The position numbers and the translations under genes are program-made. A stretch of DNA of 64,000 nucleotides from the NCBI RefSeq assembly GCF_029203285.1, contig NZ_CP115669.1, forward strand, positions 3,968,001 to 4,032,000, written 5' to 3'. Source of the stretch: Pseudomonas sp. PSE14 (GTDB taxonomy: Bacteria; Pseudomonadota; Gammaproteobacteria; Pseudomonadales; Pseudomonadaceae). This document shows, one piece after another, positions 1-9,336 of the stretch (positions are counted from its first letter, which is position 1; each line of letters opens with the position of its first letter). The notes under the pieces are model-generated. The model worked only from the letters and a program-made list of their open reading frames with translations. It searched no databases and was not told the DNA's origin.

Positions 1-655
1 CGTCTACGAAGAGATGAACGAGTTCTTCGGCAAGGAAACCTGCTACGTCAGCACCATCGGTCTGTCGCAGATCGCCGGCGCCCAGTTCCTGCACGTGTAC
101 AAGCCGCGTCACTGGATCAACTGCGGCCAGGCCGGCCCGCTGGGCTGGACCATTCCGGCTGCCCTGGGTGTGGTCAAGGCCGACCCGAGCCGTCAGGTTG
201 TCGCACTGTCGGGCGACTATGACTTCCAGTTCATGATCGAAGAACTGGCGGCCGGTGCGCAGTTCAACCTGCCGTACATCCACGTGCTGGTGAACAACTC
301 CTACCTGGGTCTGATCCGTCAGGCACAGCGCGGCTTCGAGATCGACTACTGCGTGCAGCTGGCGTTCGACAACGTCAACGCACCGGAACTCAACGGCTAC
401 GGCGTGGATCACGTTGCGGTGGTTGAAGGCCTGGGCTGTAAAGCCATCCGCGTCTTCGACCCGGAGCAGATCGGCGCTGCCTTCGCCCAGGCCCGCGAGC
501 TGATGCAGAAGCACCGTGTGCCGGTTGTCGTGGAAGTCATCCTGGAGCGCGTCACCAACATCTCCATGGGTACCGAGATCAACGCGGTGAACGAGTTCGA
601 GGAACTGGCGCTCAAGGGTGCCGACGCCCCGACCGCCATCTCGCTGCTGGATTGA
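1..655 (+). CDS. gcl: Glyoxylate carboligase (tartronate-semialdehyde synthase), 3' part
   Basis: This is the C-terminal ~217 residues of a TPP-dependent carboligase that joins two glyoxylates to tartronate semialdehyde and CO2. The reading frame is open from base 2, and the start lies outside the window. The TPP-binding segment is visible: [16 protein letters not shown] starting near base 208, then [20 protein letters not shown], both characteristic of Gcl rather than acetolactate synthase. It heads the operon gcl-hyi-glxR-ttuD-pyk, whose order is the same as recalled for P. aeruginosa PA1502-PA1498. The identity is secure; only the N-terminal part is missing. Confidence 0.96.
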   Translation, partial: VYEEMNEFFGKETCYVSTIGLSQIAGAQFLHVYKPRHWINCGQAGPLGWTIPAALGVVKADPSRQVVALSGDYDFQFMIEELAAGAQFNLPYIHVLVNNSYLGLIRQAQRGFEIDYCVQLAFDNVNAPELNGYGVDHVAVVEGLGCKAIRVFDPEQIGAAFAQARELMQKHRVPVVVEVILERVTNISMGTEINAVNEFEELALKGADAPTAISLLD

Positions 656-751
656 TCCCCCTGTGGGAGAGGCGTCGCAAGGCCCTCTCCCCTGACCCTC
701 TCCTTGCCGAGAGGGGGCTGTTCGAGCAACACGCCATCAAGGAGTCACACA

Positions 752-1534
752 ATGCCCCGTTTCTGCGCCAACCTGTCCATGCTGTTCACCGAGGTGGACT
801 TCCTCGACCGCTTCGACGCCGCCGCCAAGGCCGGCTTCACCGGTGTCGAGTACCTCTTCCCCTATGACGTCGAGGCCGAGGTGATCAAGGCCCGCCTGGA
901 CGCCAACAAGCTGGAACAAGTGCTGTTCAACCTGCCCGCCGGCGACTGGGCCAAGGGCGAGCGCGGCATCGCCTGCCATCCGGATCGCGTCGAGGAATTC
1001 CGCGCCGGTGTGGACAAGGCCATCGCCTACGCCAAGGTGCTGGGCAACAAGCAGGTCAACTGCCTGGCCGGCATCCGTCCGCAGGGCTATGACTGCGCCA
1101 CCATCGAGAACACCTTCCTGAACAACCTGGAGTACGCGGCGGACAAGCTCGAAGCCGCGGGCATCAAGCTGGTCATGGAAATGATCAACACGATCGACAT
1201 TCCCGGCTTCTACCTGAAGAACACCCAGCAAGCCCTGGAGCTTCGCGAGAAGGTCGGCAGCGCCAACCTGTTCCTGCAGTACGACATCTACCACATGCAG
1301 ATCATGGAAGGTGACCTGGCCCGCACCATGGAGAAGAACCTCCCGGCCATCAACCACATCCAGCTGGCCGACAACCCCGGCCGCAACGAACCGGGCACCG
1401 GCGAGATCAACTACCGCTTCCTGTTCGAGCACCTGGACCGCATCGGCTACCGCGGCTGGATCGGTTGCGAATACAAGCCCAAGACCACCACCGAAGCCGG
1501 CCTGGGCTGGCTGAAGAGCCACAACGTCATCTGA
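752..1534 (+). CDS. hyi: Hydroxypyruvate isomerase
   Basis: A 260-residue TIM-barrel protein of the xylose-isomerase/AP-endonuclease-2 superfamily that interconverts hydroxypyruvate and tartronate semialdehyde. Family metal and catalytic residues are present: E143 in VMEMIN, D178 and H181 in QYDIYHMQ, and the C-terminal glutamate E242 in GCEYKPKT. The start is the ATG (MPRFCANLSM) preceded by AAGGAG about 9 bases upstream; an upstream in-frame ATG at 704 lies in repeat-like spacer DNA and is not used. It is the second gene of the glyoxylate operon. Confidence 0.96.
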   Translation: MPRFCANLSMLFTEVDFLDRFDAAAKAGFTGVEYLFPYDVEAEVIKARLDANKLEQVLFNLPAGDWAKGERGIACHPDRVEEFRAGVDKAIAYAKVLGNKQVNCLAGIRPQGYDCATIENTFLNNLEYAADKLEAAGIKLVMEMINTIDIPGFYLKNTQQALELREKVGSANLFLQYDIYHMQIMEGDLARTMEKNLPAINHIQLADNPGRNEPGTGEINYRFLFEHLDRIGYRGWIGCEYKPKTTTEAGLGWLKSHNVI

Positions 1535-1541
1535 TGTTTTT

Positions 1542-1575
1542 TGCCGGGTTCCCGCCTTTGCGGGAATGACGGGGA
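1542..1575. repeat. GTTCCCGCC..GGCGGGAAT type palindrome
   Basis: GGTTCCCGCC-TTT-GCGGGAAT plus GACGGGG is the widespread repeat whose reverse reading gives the spurious peptide VIPAKAG. It lies just after hyi. Confidence 0.65.
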
Positions 1576-1639
1576 ACCCCGTCACCCTCGCCAGCGCAGG
1601 GTCCCGATAACCCAACAAGAGAAACCAGGAGAACACCTC

Positions 1640-2530
1640 ATGGCCAAAATCGGATTCATCGGCACCGGCATCATGGGCCTGCCCATGGCTCAGAACCTGC
1701 AGAAAGCCGGTCACCAGATCTTCGTTTCCACCCATCACGATGCAGCCCCGGCCTCCCTGGTAGAAGCCGGCGCCGTCGCCCTGGCCACCCCCAAGGAAGT
1801 CGCCCAGGAAGCCGAATTCATCATCGTGATGGTTCCGGACACCCCGCAGGTCGACGACGTTCTGTTCCGCAAGGACGGTATCGCCGAAGGCGTGGGCCCG
1901 AACAAGGTCGTGATCGACATGAGCTCGATCTCCCCCACCGCCACCAAGACCTTCGCCGAGAAGATCAAGGCCACCGGCGCCCAGTACCTGGACGCCCCGG
2001 TATCCGGCGGTGAAGTCGGCGCCAAGGCTGCCACCCTGAGCATCATGGTCGGCGGCTGCCCGAACACCTTCGAACGCGCCCTGCCGCTGTTCCAGGCCAT
2101 GGGCAAGAACATCACCCGCGTCGGCGGCAACGGTGACGGCCAGACCGCCAAGGTCGCCAACCAGATCATCGTCGCCCTGAACATCCAGGCCGTCGCCGAA
2201 GCCCTGCTGTTCGCCGCCAAGAACGGCGCGGACCCGGCCAAGGTGCGTGAAGCGCTGATGGGCGGCTTCGCCTCCTCGCGCATCCTCGAAGTGCATGGCG
2301 AGCGCATGGTCAAGGGCACCTTCGATCCGGGCTTCCGCATCAGCCTGCACCAGAAGGACCTCAACCTGGCCCTGGCCGGCGCGCGCGAACTGGGCCTGAA
2401 CCTGCCCAACACCGCCAACGCCCAGCAAGTGTTCAGCACCTGCGCGGCCATCGGCGGCAGCAACTGGGACCACTCCGGCCTGATCAAGGGCCTGGAGCAC
2501 ATGGCCAACTTCTCGATCCGCAAGGACTGA
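1640..2530 (+). CDS. glxR: Tartronate semialdehyde reductase (2-hydroxy-3-oxopropionate reductase)
   Basis: A 296-residue beta-hydroxyacid dehydrogenase reducing tartronate semialdehyde to D-glycerate with NAD(P)H. The N-terminal Rossmann motif GFIGTGIMG is at residues 5-13. The substrate-binding signature DAPVSGGEVGA starts near residue 118, and the catalytic lysine K171 is in GQTAKVANQ. The ATG follows CAGGAGAACACC, a good Shine-Dalgarno. It lies 105 bases after hyi, with an imperfect palindromic repeat in the gap. With Gcl and TtuD it converts glyoxylate into glycerate-level C3 units. Confidence 0.96.
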   Translation: MAKIGFIGTGIMGLPMAQNLQKAGHQIFVSTHHDAAPASLVEAGAVALATPKEVAQEAEFIIVMVPDTPQVDDVLFRKDGIAEGVGPNKVVIDMSSISPTATKTFAEKIKATGAQYLDAPVSGGEVGAKAATLSIMVGGCPNTFERALPLFQAMGKNITRVGGNGDGQTAKVANQIIVALNIQAVAEALLFAAKNGADPAKVREALMGGFASSRILEVHGERMVKGTFDPGFRISLHQKDLNLALAGARELGLNLPNTANAQQVFSTCAAIGGSNWDHSGLIKGLEHMANFSIRKD

Positions 2531-2542
2531 GAAGTGCGTTCG

Positions 2543-2622
2543 CAGGATGGCGTGGAGCGAAGCGATACCCATCCTACGAAGAGCAAGGCGTAGGGCGCAT
2601 AACGCCAACGGCGTTATCCGCC
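2543..2622. repeat. TAGGATGG-family unit followed by GTAGGGCG-family palindrome
   Basis: CAGGATGGCGTGGAGCGAAG plus CGATACCCATCCTACG (2543-2578) and GCGTAGGGCGCATAACGCCA plus ACGGCGTTATCCGCC (2588-2622) lie in the glxR-ttuD gap. Both families recur elsewhere in this window. The remaining ~185 bases before ttuD hold no gene that I can support. Confidence 0.7.
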
Positions 2623-2808
2623 AGCAAGAGCAAGGTGCCGGGCGAGGTTATGGGAGTGACGTCGCCCGTCACGCTGCAGAGCGATTCGAACACCCGGCCG
2701 TAGGGAATCACGGCCTCGCCGGCCGGGGCGTTCGATTCCATCGCTGAGTCTTCTGCAAGCAGAAGCCTGAGCCATGGAACACCACAACAAGAATCACGGG
2801 AGCCTGTC

Positions 2809-4080
2809 ATGAGCCTGGACCCACGCGCCTTCCTGCGCGAGCTGTTCGACACCGCCATCGCCGCCGCGCATCCGGCCCAGGTACTGGCGCAGCACCTGCC
2901 CACCGACAAGGGCGGCCGCACCATCGTCATCGGCGCCGGCAAAGCCGCCGGAGCCATGGCGGAAGTCGCCGAGAAACACTGGAACGGTCAGGTCCAGGGC
3001 CTGGTCGTGGCGCCCTACGGCTACGGCGCCGAGTGCCGCAGCATCGAAGTGGTGGAAGCCTCGCACCCGGTGCCGGACGACGCCGGTGAGCGCGTCGCGC
3101 GTCGCGTGCTGGAACTGATCAGCGGCCTGACCGAGAACGACCGGGTGATCTTCCTGCTCTCCGGTGGCGGCTCCGCCCTGCTCGCCCTGCCGGCCGAAGG
3201 CATCAGCCTCGACGACAAGCGCAGCGTGAACAAGGCGCTGCTGAAATCGGGCGCAGCGATCAGCGAAATGAACTGCGTGCGCAAGCACCTCTCCGCCATC
3301 AAGGGCGGCCGCCTGGCCCGCGCCTGCTGGCCGGCCAGCGTGTATACCTACGCGATTTCCGACGTGCCCGGCGACGAAGCCACAGTGATCGCCTCCGGCC
3401 CCACCGTGGGCGACCCGACCACCTCTGCCGACGCCCTGGCCATCCTCAAGCGCTATGGCATCGAAGTCCCGGCGAATGTACGTGCCTGGCTGGAAGACCC
3501 GCGCTCGGAAACCGTCAAACCCGGCGACGAGTGCCTGTCGCGCAGCCACTTCACGCTGATCGCCACGCCCCAGCATGCCCTCGACGCGGTGGCCGCCAAG
3601 GCCGAAGCCGCCGGCATCCCGACCTTGATCCTGGGCGACCTGGAAGGCGAATCCCGCGAGGTGGCCAAGGTCCACGCCGGTATCGCCCGGCAGATCCGCA
3701 AGCATGGTCAGCCCATGAAGGCGCCCTGCCTGATCCTCTCCGGTGGCGAGACCACCGTGACCGTACGCGGCAACGGCCGTGGCGGACGCAACGCAGAATT
3801 CCTCCTCAGCCTCACCGCCGACCTCAAGGGTGAACCGAACATCTGGGCCCTGGCGGGGGACACCGACGGCATCGACGGCATGGAAAGCAACGCCGGTGCC
3901 CTGATGAGTCCGTGCAGCTACAAGCGCGCCGCCAAGGCCGGCCTCAACCCGCTGCACGAGCTCGACAACAACAACGGCTACGGCTTCTTCGCCGAACTGG
4001 GCGACCTGGTGATCACCAAGCCGACCCGTACCAACGTCAACGACTTCCGCGCCATCCTGGTCCTCGAGAACGACAAATGA
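2809..4080 (+). CDS. ttuD: Hydroxypyruvate reductase / glycerate 2-kinase family (TtuD/GckA, MOFRL)
   Basis: A 423-residue protein of the DUF4147/MOFRL family. Members are annotated either as hydroxypyruvate reductase (TtuD) or as glycerate 2-kinase (GckA). Visible signatures are IVIGAGKAAGAMA near residue 44, the glycine-rich LLSGGGSALLALP near residue 115, and the C-terminal LSGGETTVTVRGNGRGGRN. In this operon either activity would feed C3 carbon towards pyruvate; sequence alone does not settle which, and the kinase role is biochemically better supported for the family. Its TGA overlaps the pyk ATG (ATGA at 4077-4080), so the two are probably translationally coupled. Confidence 0.9.
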   Translation: MSLDPRAFLRELFDTAIAAAHPAQVLAQHLPTDKGGRTIVIGAGKAAGAMAEVAEKHWNGQVQGLVVAPYGYGAECRSIEVVEASHPVPDDAGERVARRVLELISGLTENDRVIFLLSGGGSALLALPAEGISLDDKRSVNKALLKSGAAISEMNCVRKHLSAIKGGRLARACWPASVYTYAISDVPGDEATVIASGPTVGDPTTSADALAILKRYGIEVPANVRAWLEDPRSETVKPGDECLSRSHFTLIATPQHALDAVAAKAEAAGIPTLILGDLEGESREVAKVHAGIARQIRKHGQPMKAPCLILSGGETTVTVRGNGRGGRNAEFLLSLTADLKGEPNIWALAGDTDGIDGMESNAGALMSPCSYKRAAKAGLNPLHELDNNNGYGFFAELGDLVITKPTRTNVNDFRAILVLENDK

Positions 4081-5507
4081 CTCCGGATAAAAAAGTAAAG
4101 ATTCTGGCGACCCTGGGCCCGGCGATCAAAAGCCGTGACGACATCCGCGCCCTGGTGGAAGCCGGCGCCAACCTGTTCCGCCTGAACTTCAGCCACGGCG
4201 AGTACAGCGACCACGCCCAGCGTTTCGCCTGGGTCCGTGAAGTGGAAGCCGAGCTGGACTACCCCATCGGCATCCTCATGGACCTGCAGGGCCCGAAACT
4301 GCGTGTCGGCCGCTTCGCCAACGGCGCGGTGCAGTTGGAGAAGGGCCAGAGCTTCACCCTGGACCTCAGCGACGTACCGGGCGACGAGAAGCGCGTCAAC
4401 CTGCCCCATCCGGAGATCATCCAGGCGCTGGAGCCGGGCATGAGCCTGCTGCTGGACGACGGCAAGATTCGTCTGCAGGTGGTCAACGCCCACGCCGACG
4501 CCATCGAGACCCGCGTAATGAACAGCGGCGAGCTGTCTGACCGCAAGGGCGTCAACGTGCCCGAAGCCGTGCTCAAGCTCAGCCCGCTGACCGCCAAGGA
4601 CCGCCGTGACCTGGACTTCGGTCTGGAGCTGGGCGTGGACTGGGTCGCGCTGTCCTTCGTGCAGCGTCCCGAAGACATCGAGGAAGCCCGTGCGCTGATC
4701 GGCGACAAGGCCTTCCTCATGGCCAAGATCGAGAAGCCTTCGGCGGTGCAGTCCATCGAAGCCATCGCCCGCCTGTCCGACGCGATCATGGTCGCCCGTG
4801 GCGATCTCGGCGTGGAGATGCCGGCCGAGAGCGTACCGGGTATCCAGAAGCGCATCATCCAGGTCTGCCGCCAGCTCGGCCGTCCGGTGGTGGTGGCGAC
4901 CCAGATGCTGGAGTCCATGCGCTTCTCCCCGGCGCCGACCCGCGCCGAGGTGACCGATGTGGCCACCGCCGTCAGCGAAGGCGCCGACTGCGTGATGCTC
5001 AGCGCCGAGAGTGCCTCGGGCCAGTACCCGCGTGAATCGGTGGAAATGATGGCGAAGATCATCCGCCAGGTAGAGGCCGAGCCGGACTACCAGGCCCAGC
5101 TCGAACTCAACCGCCCGGAACCGGACGCCACCGTCTCCGACGCCATCAGCTGCGCCATCCGCCGGATCAGCCGCATCCTGCCGGTAGCGGTGCTGGTGAA
5201 CTACACCGAGTCCGGCGCCTCGACCCTGCGCGCCTCCCGCGAGCGTCCCAAAGCACCGATCCTGAGCCTGACGCCGCAGCTGAAGTCCGCCCGCCGCCTG
5301 ACCGTGGCCTGGGGCGTGCACTCGGTGGTCAATGCGCAGCTCGCCCATGTCGACGAGATCTGCTCCACCGCCCTGGACATCGCCCTGGCCCAGCGCATGG
5401 CGCGCCGTGGCGACACCGTGGTGGTCACCGCCGGCGTGCCCTTCGGCCAGCCGGGCAGCACCAACATGCTGCGCATCGAGACGATCGCGCCGGCACTGGA
5501 AGGTTAA
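4077..5507 (+). CDS. pykF: Pyruvate kinase
   Basis: A 476-residue pyruvate kinase transferring phosphate from PEP to ADP. The N-terminal substrate loop is FRLNFSHG (~residues 34-41), with the active-site lysine in LMAKIEKPSAVQ and the metal/PEP site in MVARGDLGVEMP (~238-249). The start is the ATG overlapping the ttuD stop; the open frame extends further upstream but only inside ttuD. It ends the glyoxylate operon, so glyoxylate carbon is committed to pyruvate. Naming as pykF follows the P. aeruginosa gene in this operon position; pykA is the usual second copy elsewhere. Confidence 0.94.
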   Translation: MTPDKKVKILATLGPAIKSRDDIRALVEAGANLFRLNFSHGEYSDHAQRFAWVREVEAELDYPIGILMDLQGPKLRVGRFANGAVQLEKGQSFTLDLSDVPGDEKRVNLPHPEIIQALEPGMSLLLDDGKIRLQVVNAHADAIETRVMNSGELSDRKGVNVPEAVLKLSPLTAKDRRDLDFGLELGVDWVALSFVQRPEDIEEARALIGDKAFLMAKIEKPSAVQSIEAIARLSDAIMVARGDLGVEMPAESVPGIQKRIIQVCRQLGRPVVVATQMLESMRFSPAPTRAEVTDVATAVSEGADCVMLSAESASGQYPRESVEMMAKIIRQVEAEPDYQAQLELNRPEPDATVSDAISCAIRRISRILPVAVLVNYTESGASTLRASRERPKAPILSLTPQLKSARRLTVAWGVHSVVNAQLAHVDEICSTALDIALAQRMARRGDTVVVTAGVPFGQPGSTNMLRIETIAPALEG

Positions 5508-5636
5508 GCGTCAGAAGAGCGCCCTCACCCCAGCCCTCTCCCTCCGGGAGACGGCTGGGGTGAAGGATACGAAGAGTCACAGGAAACACCGAGTTCTGGA
5601 GCCACGCCCCATGGCGTGCCTCCGCACCGAGTCACT

Positions 5637-5686
5637 CCCGGACGGACGGGGCCGGGAATACGGGGCCGCGTCCCCGTCCGTCCGGG
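5637..5686. repeat. 15-bp perfect inverted repeat downstream of pykF
   Basis: CCCGGACGGACGGGG (5637-5651) and its exact reverse complement (5672-5686) are separated by 20 bases that themselves contain CCGGG/GGGGCC runs. The structure would form a very stable hairpin. It is followed by only three T, so it may aid 3'-end protection more than termination. Confidence 0.75.
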
Positions 5687-5756
5687 TTTGACCTTGACCA
5701 AATGCTTGTCGGTCCATGGCCCCCACGCGCAACTCCCATGCAGGCCATGGAATTTC

Positions 5757-5799
5757 GAGGTTGTTGGCGGTGATCCCGCCGACAGCCTCTTTTCTTTTT
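5757..5799 (+). terminator. Rho-independent terminator of the gcl-pykF operon
   Basis: A 14-bp stem (GAGGTTGTTGGCGG with CCGCCGACAGCCTC, two G-U pairs) has a TGATC loop and is followed by TTTTCTTTTT. It is the best candidate end of the glyoxylate operon and insulates the following urea transporter gene. Confidence 0.85.
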
Positions 5800-5925
5800 C
5801 CAACCCCGTGGCGCGGCTCCGTATGGCGGCGTCACACAATGCTCACGCAGCACCCGCCGATGGAGCCTTGAAGCTCCACACCCCACGAGGCGCTGCGGAA
5901 TCACTTTCCACTGCCCAGAACCCCA

Positions 5926-6828
5926 ATGCCCCTCAATCAGTTGCTCCGCACCCGCCTGGTCGGCTTCGGCCAGATCTACCTGCAGGCCGACGCCCGCTTC
6001 GGCCTGATCCTGCTGCTGACCATCGCCTGGTCCGCGCCGCAGCTGCTGCCCGGCGCGTTGCTGGGCGCCCTGCTCGGCCCGCTCACCGCGCGCTTCGTCC
6101 GCGAGCCGCAGGCGGATATCGACGCCGGCCTGCACGACTACAACCCGATCCTCATCGGCCTGCTGCTGCCCTTCCAGTTCCAGTGGTCGCTGGGCCTGGT
6201 GATGCTGACTGTCGCCGCCATCCTCACCAGCGTCGCGGTACAGGCCGTACTGCTGCGCCAGTCGCGCCGGCGCCTGGGCCTGCCGGCCTACACCTCGGCC
6301 TTCGTGCTGCTGGGCTGGATCTCGGTGGCGCTCGGCAATGCGATCGGCTTGGCCCCGGCGGACGGTCTCGCCTGCCTGTCCTGCGGCACGTTGAACCCGC
6401 TGCTGGACTCGACGGCGCTGGGCTTTGGCGAAGTGATCTTCCTCGGCGAGCCGCTGGCCGGCCTGACCATCGCCCTTGGCCTGCTGCTGGCCGATCGCCG
6501 TGCCGCCTTCTGGGCCCTGGCCGGCGCCGCCGGCGCGCTGGCCATCGCGCCCTTGTTCGGGCTGCCGGCCGCCTCGGCAGAAGCCGGCCTGCTCGGGCTG
6601 AACGGCGCCCTGGCCGGCATCGCCCTGTCGCTGCGCTACCGCAGCGCGCTGGCGCCGCTGTGCGGCATCCTGCTCGCCGTCCTGCTGCAGCCGTGCTTTG
6701 CGCTGATCGGCCTGCCGGCATTCACGGCGCCGTTCATCTTCGCCTGCTGGCTGGTGATCCTGGGCCAGCGCCTGCTGTCGACGCTGCTGCGCAACCTGCA
6801 TTCGGAACGCGCCGGTCCCCGTGTATAG
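5926..6828 (+). CDS. Urea transporter (Yut/SLC14-like)
   Basis: A 300-residue, very hydrophobic protein of the urea transporter family. Family motifs occur twice, reflecting the internal duplication: GLHDYNPILIGLLLPF (~residue 69) and GLLGLNGALAGIALSL (~225). Each half also ends with a hydrophobic segment such as TAPFIFACWLVILG (~265). About ten membrane segments are predicted by eye. It probably facilitates urea (or ammonia/short amide) entry across the inner membrane. The start MPLNQLLRT was chosen because the region upstream is non-coding. The next gene, a DapF-like protein, begins 32 bases downstream, so co-transcription is likely. Confidence 0.85.
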   Translation: MPLNQLLRTRLVGFGQIYLQADARFGLILLLTIAWSAPQLLPGALLGALLGPLTARFVREPQADIDAGLHDYNPILIGLLLPFQFQWSLGLVMLTVAAILTSVAVQAVLLRQSRRRLGLPAYTSAFVLLGWISVALGNAIGLAPADGLACLSCGTLNPLLDSTALGFGEVIFLGEPLAGLTIALGLLLADRRAAFWALAGAAGALAIAPLFGLPAASAEAGLLGLNGALAGIALSLRYRSALAPLCGILLAVLLQPCFALIGLPAFTAPFIFACWLVILGQRLLSTLLRNLHSERAGPRV

Positions 6829-6860
6829 TCGAGGACTTCGTTCAGCGACGGATCGCGGCC

Positions 6861-7697
6861 ATGCACTTCGTGAAATACCAGGCTCTGGGCAACGACTACC
6901 TGGTCCATGCGGGCGACGCGCCGCTCGCCCTGACGGCGGCGCAGATCGGCCGCGTCTGTGACCGCCACTTCGGCATAGGCTCCGACGGCATCCTGCTGGC
7001 GCAGCACACCGACAGCGCCTTCGGCCTGCGCATTCTCAACCCGGACGGCTCCGAGGCGGAGAAGAGCGGCAACGGTCTGCGCATCTTCTCCCGCTACCTG
7101 TGGGACTGCGGGTTGGTCGCCGACCAGCCGTTCGACATCGTCACCGCCGGCGGCACCGTCACCAGCCAGGTGTTCGACGAAGGGCGCACCGTAGAGGTTT
7201 CCATGGGCCGCGCCGAGTTCGCCAGCGCGGCCATACCGGTGCTGATCGATGCGCCGGAGGCCCTGGGCTACCCGCTGGAAATCGATGGCGAAGCGCTGAA
7301 GATCAATGCGGTGTCCATGGGCAACCCGCATTGCGTGGTGTTCGTCGAGCGGACCAGCCGCGAACTGGCCTGCCGCCTCGGCCCGCTGCTGGAACGTCAT
7401 CCGCTGTTCCCGCGACGCACCAACGTGCAGTTCGTCGAGTGGCTGGGCTGCAACGCCCTGCGCGTGGAAATCTGGGAGCGCGGCGCCGGCTACACCCTGT
7501 CCTCCGGCACCAGCAGCTGCGCGGCCGCCGCCGTGGCACGGCGCCTGGGCCTGTGCGAGGAGCACATCGACCTGCACCTGGCCGGCGGACTGCTGAATAT
7601 CCGTGTCGCGGACGACTTCCGGGTGACCATGCGTGGCGCGGTGCAACGGGTCGCCAGTATCGACCTCGACCCGGAATCGTTCAGCGACCTCAGCTGA
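6861..7697 (+). CDS. Diaminopimelate epimerase-like protein with one catalytic Cys replaced by Ser
   Basis: A 278-residue PLP-independent racemase/epimerase of the DapF fold. The N-terminal half has GNDYLVHAG, RHFGIGSDGIL and NPDGSEAEKSGNG; the second half has YTLSSGTSSCAAAAVARR. True DapF uses two cysteines as acid/base. Here the first is Ser69 in EKSGNG, where DapF has CGNG, while the second is kept as Cys220. A Ser/Cys pair is unlikely to support normal two-base DAP epimerisation, so this may be a paralogue acting on another amino acid, or a weak enzyme. It follows a urea transporter gene, not lysA, which also argues against the housekeeping dapF. The start is the ATG after GATCGCGGCC. Confidence 0.75.
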   Translation: MHFVKYQALGNDYLVHAGDAPLALTAAQIGRVCDRHFGIGSDGILLAQHTDSAFGLRILNPDGSEAEKSGNGLRIFSRYLWDCGLVADQPFDIVTAGGTVTSQVFDEGRTVEVSMGRAEFASAAIPVLIDAPEALGYPLEIDGEALKINAVSMGNPHCVVFVERTSRELACRLGPLLERHPLFPRRTNVQFVEWLGCNALRVEIWERGAGYTLSSGTSSCAAAAVARRLGLCEEHIDLHLAGGLLNIRVADDFRVTMRGAVQRVASIDLDPESFSDLS

Positions 7698-7902
7698 CCA
7701 CTGCCGCTAATCCCGTTGTAACCGTCGTGGATCAATGCCGGTCAGCGCCCCCTCATTCAGACTGCCATCCGGCATGTACCAGAGCGGAACCTGGCGCTCA
7801 ATCGACGGGTAACCGCGCAATTCCCCGACGCAGACGGCATAATCCGCCCCCTTCCGCGCCCGGCACCGGGTGCGTTCCCATTCCAACGCAGCGAAAGATG
7901 TC

Positions 7903-9150
7903 ATGACTCTTCCAGCCCCCACCTTCCTGCAGCGACTCAAGCGCACCAGCCTGGTCATGCGGATTTTCATCGGCATGCTCCTGGGCATCGCCCTGGCCCT
8001 GGTCTGGCCCGATGCGGCACGCGCGGTCAGCCTGCTCGGCAACCTGTTCATTTCCGCCCTGAAGGCCGTCGCGCCGGTACTCGTCCTGGTATTGGTGATG
8101 TCCTCCATCGCCAACCACAAGCAGGGCCAGCGCACCCATATCCGGCCGATCCTGCTGCTGTACCTCCTGGGGACCTTCGCCGCCGCCCTGGTGGCGGTGG
8201 CCGCCAGCTTCGCCTTCCCCTCCACCCTGGTTCTCAAGGCTGCGGCAGCAGCGGACTCCACACCGCCCGGCGGCATTGGCGAGGTGCTCAACACCCTGCT
8301 GTTCAGCATCGCCACCAACCCGGTGAAAGCCCTGCTGGAAGCCAACTTCATCGGCATCCTCGGCTGGGCAGTCGGCCTGGGCATCGCCCTGCGCTATGCG
8401 CGCCAGACCACCCGCGATCTGGTGGATGACCTGGCCAACGGCGTAACGCTGATCGTGCGCGTCGTCATCGCCTTCGCCCCCCTGGGCATCTTCGGCCTGG
8501 TCGCCAGCACCCTGGCCGAATCCGGATTCGACGCCTTGCTGGGCTACCTGCGCCTGCTCACCGTTCTGCTGGGCTGCATGGTGTTCGTCGCGCTGGTGGT
8601 CAACCCGCTGATCGTCTTCGTCAAGCTGCGCCGAAACCCATACCCGCTGGTATTCACCTGCCTGCGCGAAAGCGGCGTCACCGCGTTCTTCACTCGCAGT
8701 TCGGCTGCCAACATCCCGGTCAACCTGCAGTTGTGCGAACGCCTGGGCCTGCATGAGGACACCTACTCGGTCTCCATTCCGCTGGGCGCCACCATCAACA
8801 TGGCCGGTGCCGCCATTACCATCAGCGTGCTCAGCCTGGCGGCGGCCAATACCCTGGGCATCGTCGTCGACCTGCCCAGCGCCCTGCTGCTCTGCGTGGT
8901 GGCCTCGCTCTGCGCCTGTGGCGCTTCCGGCGTGGCCGGCGGCTCGCTGCTGCTGATCCCGCTGGCCTGCGGCCTGTTCGGCATCTCCAGCGAAGTCGCC
9001 ATGCAAGTGGTGGCCGTCGGCTTCGTCATCAGCATCCTCCAGGACTCGGCGGAAACCGCGCTGAACTCCTCCACCGACGTGCTGTTCACCGCCGCGGCCT
9101 GCCTGGCCGAGGGCGACACCGACAGCGCCGAGGCCGGCGAACGCGCCTGA
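7903..9150 (+). CDS. sstT: Serine/threonine:Na+ symporter SstT
   Basis: A 415-residue dicarboxylate/amino acid:cation symporter. The N-terminal half closely resembles E. coli Sst[34 protein letters not shown] followed by [20 protein letters not shown]. The re-entrant serine-rich loop is [19 protein letters not shown], and the second signature is [13 protein letters not shown], typical of SstT. The ATG ([12 protein letters not shown]) is preferred over the in-frame GTG at 7870, because homologous sequence begins just after it. It imports Ser/Thr with sodium. Confidence 0.92.
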   Translation: MTLPAPTFLQRLKRTSLVMRIFIGMLLGIALALVWPDAARAVSLLGNLFISALKAVAPVLVLVLVMSSIANHKQGQRTHIRPILLLYLLGTFAAALVAVAASFAFPSTLVLKAAAAADSTPPGGIGEVLNTLLFSIATNPVKALLEANFIGILGWAVGLGIALRYARQTTRDLVDDLANGVTLIVRVVIAFAPLGIFGLVASTLAESGFDALLGYLRLLTVLLGCMVFVALVVNPLIVFVKLRRNPYPLVFTCLRESGVTAFFTRSSAANIPVNLQLCERLGLHEDTYSVSIPLGATINMAGAAITISVLSLAAANTLGIVVDLPSALLLCVVASLCACGASGVAGGSLLLIPLACGLFGISSEVAMQVVAVGFVISILQDSAETALNSSTDVLFTAAACLAEGDTDSAEAGERA

Positions 9151-9158
9151 CCCCGGCC

Positions 9159-9184
9159 GGGACGGCGGCCCACCCCGCCGTCCC
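9159..9184 (+). terminator. Stable hairpin after sstT (terminator-like, no U tract)
   Basis: GGGACGGCGG (9159-9168), a 6-base loop and the exact complement CCGCCGTCCC (9175-9184) begin eight bases after the sstT stop. There is no T run, so it may be an mRNA-stabilising hairpin or a weak terminator. Confidence 0.45.
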
Positions 9185-9336
9185 ACGACCTATTCCCCCG
9201 CCCAGCAGGCTGATCACGCTGCGATCTCCGGCTGCCCGCGTGCACGCGGTGAATAAGCAAATAGCCTTTAAGTATTTAAAGGCCATATAACCCGACGGCA
9301 TAATCCCCCCAACAACACTGCCAAAAGGATCGGATC

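Larger units (their letters stand above)
5508..5925. other. Intergenic region with repeat, long inverted repeat and terminator
   Basis: There is no convincing gene in these 418 bases. In order they contain a CCTCACCCCAGCC...GGCTGGGGTGAAGG palindrome (about 5523-5566), a 15-bp perfect inverted repeat (5637-5651 with 5672-5686) and a strong Rho-independent terminator (5757-5799). Open frames crossing the region are by-products of high GC. Confidence 0.7.

Noticed and set aside
737-2608. Long minus-strand open frame opposite hyi and glxR
   Set aside because: It is antisense to two well-supported genes and has the Gly/Asp/His-rich composition typical of shadow frames in GC-rich DNA.
2574-2957. 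Minus-strand frame before and into ttuD ending LLLADNAVGVMRP
   Set aside because: The ending is the translation of the GTAGGGCG-family palindrome and the rest is antisense to ttuD; such endings recur with this repeat and are not protein evidence.
7707-7904. Minus-strand frame ending in a protein-like stretch (LWYMPDGSLNEGALTGIDP) upstream of sstT
   Set aside because: It overlaps the sstT start region, has no clear Shine-Dalgarno, and its N-terminal part is antisense to sstT. I could not recognise a family, so no gene is claimed.
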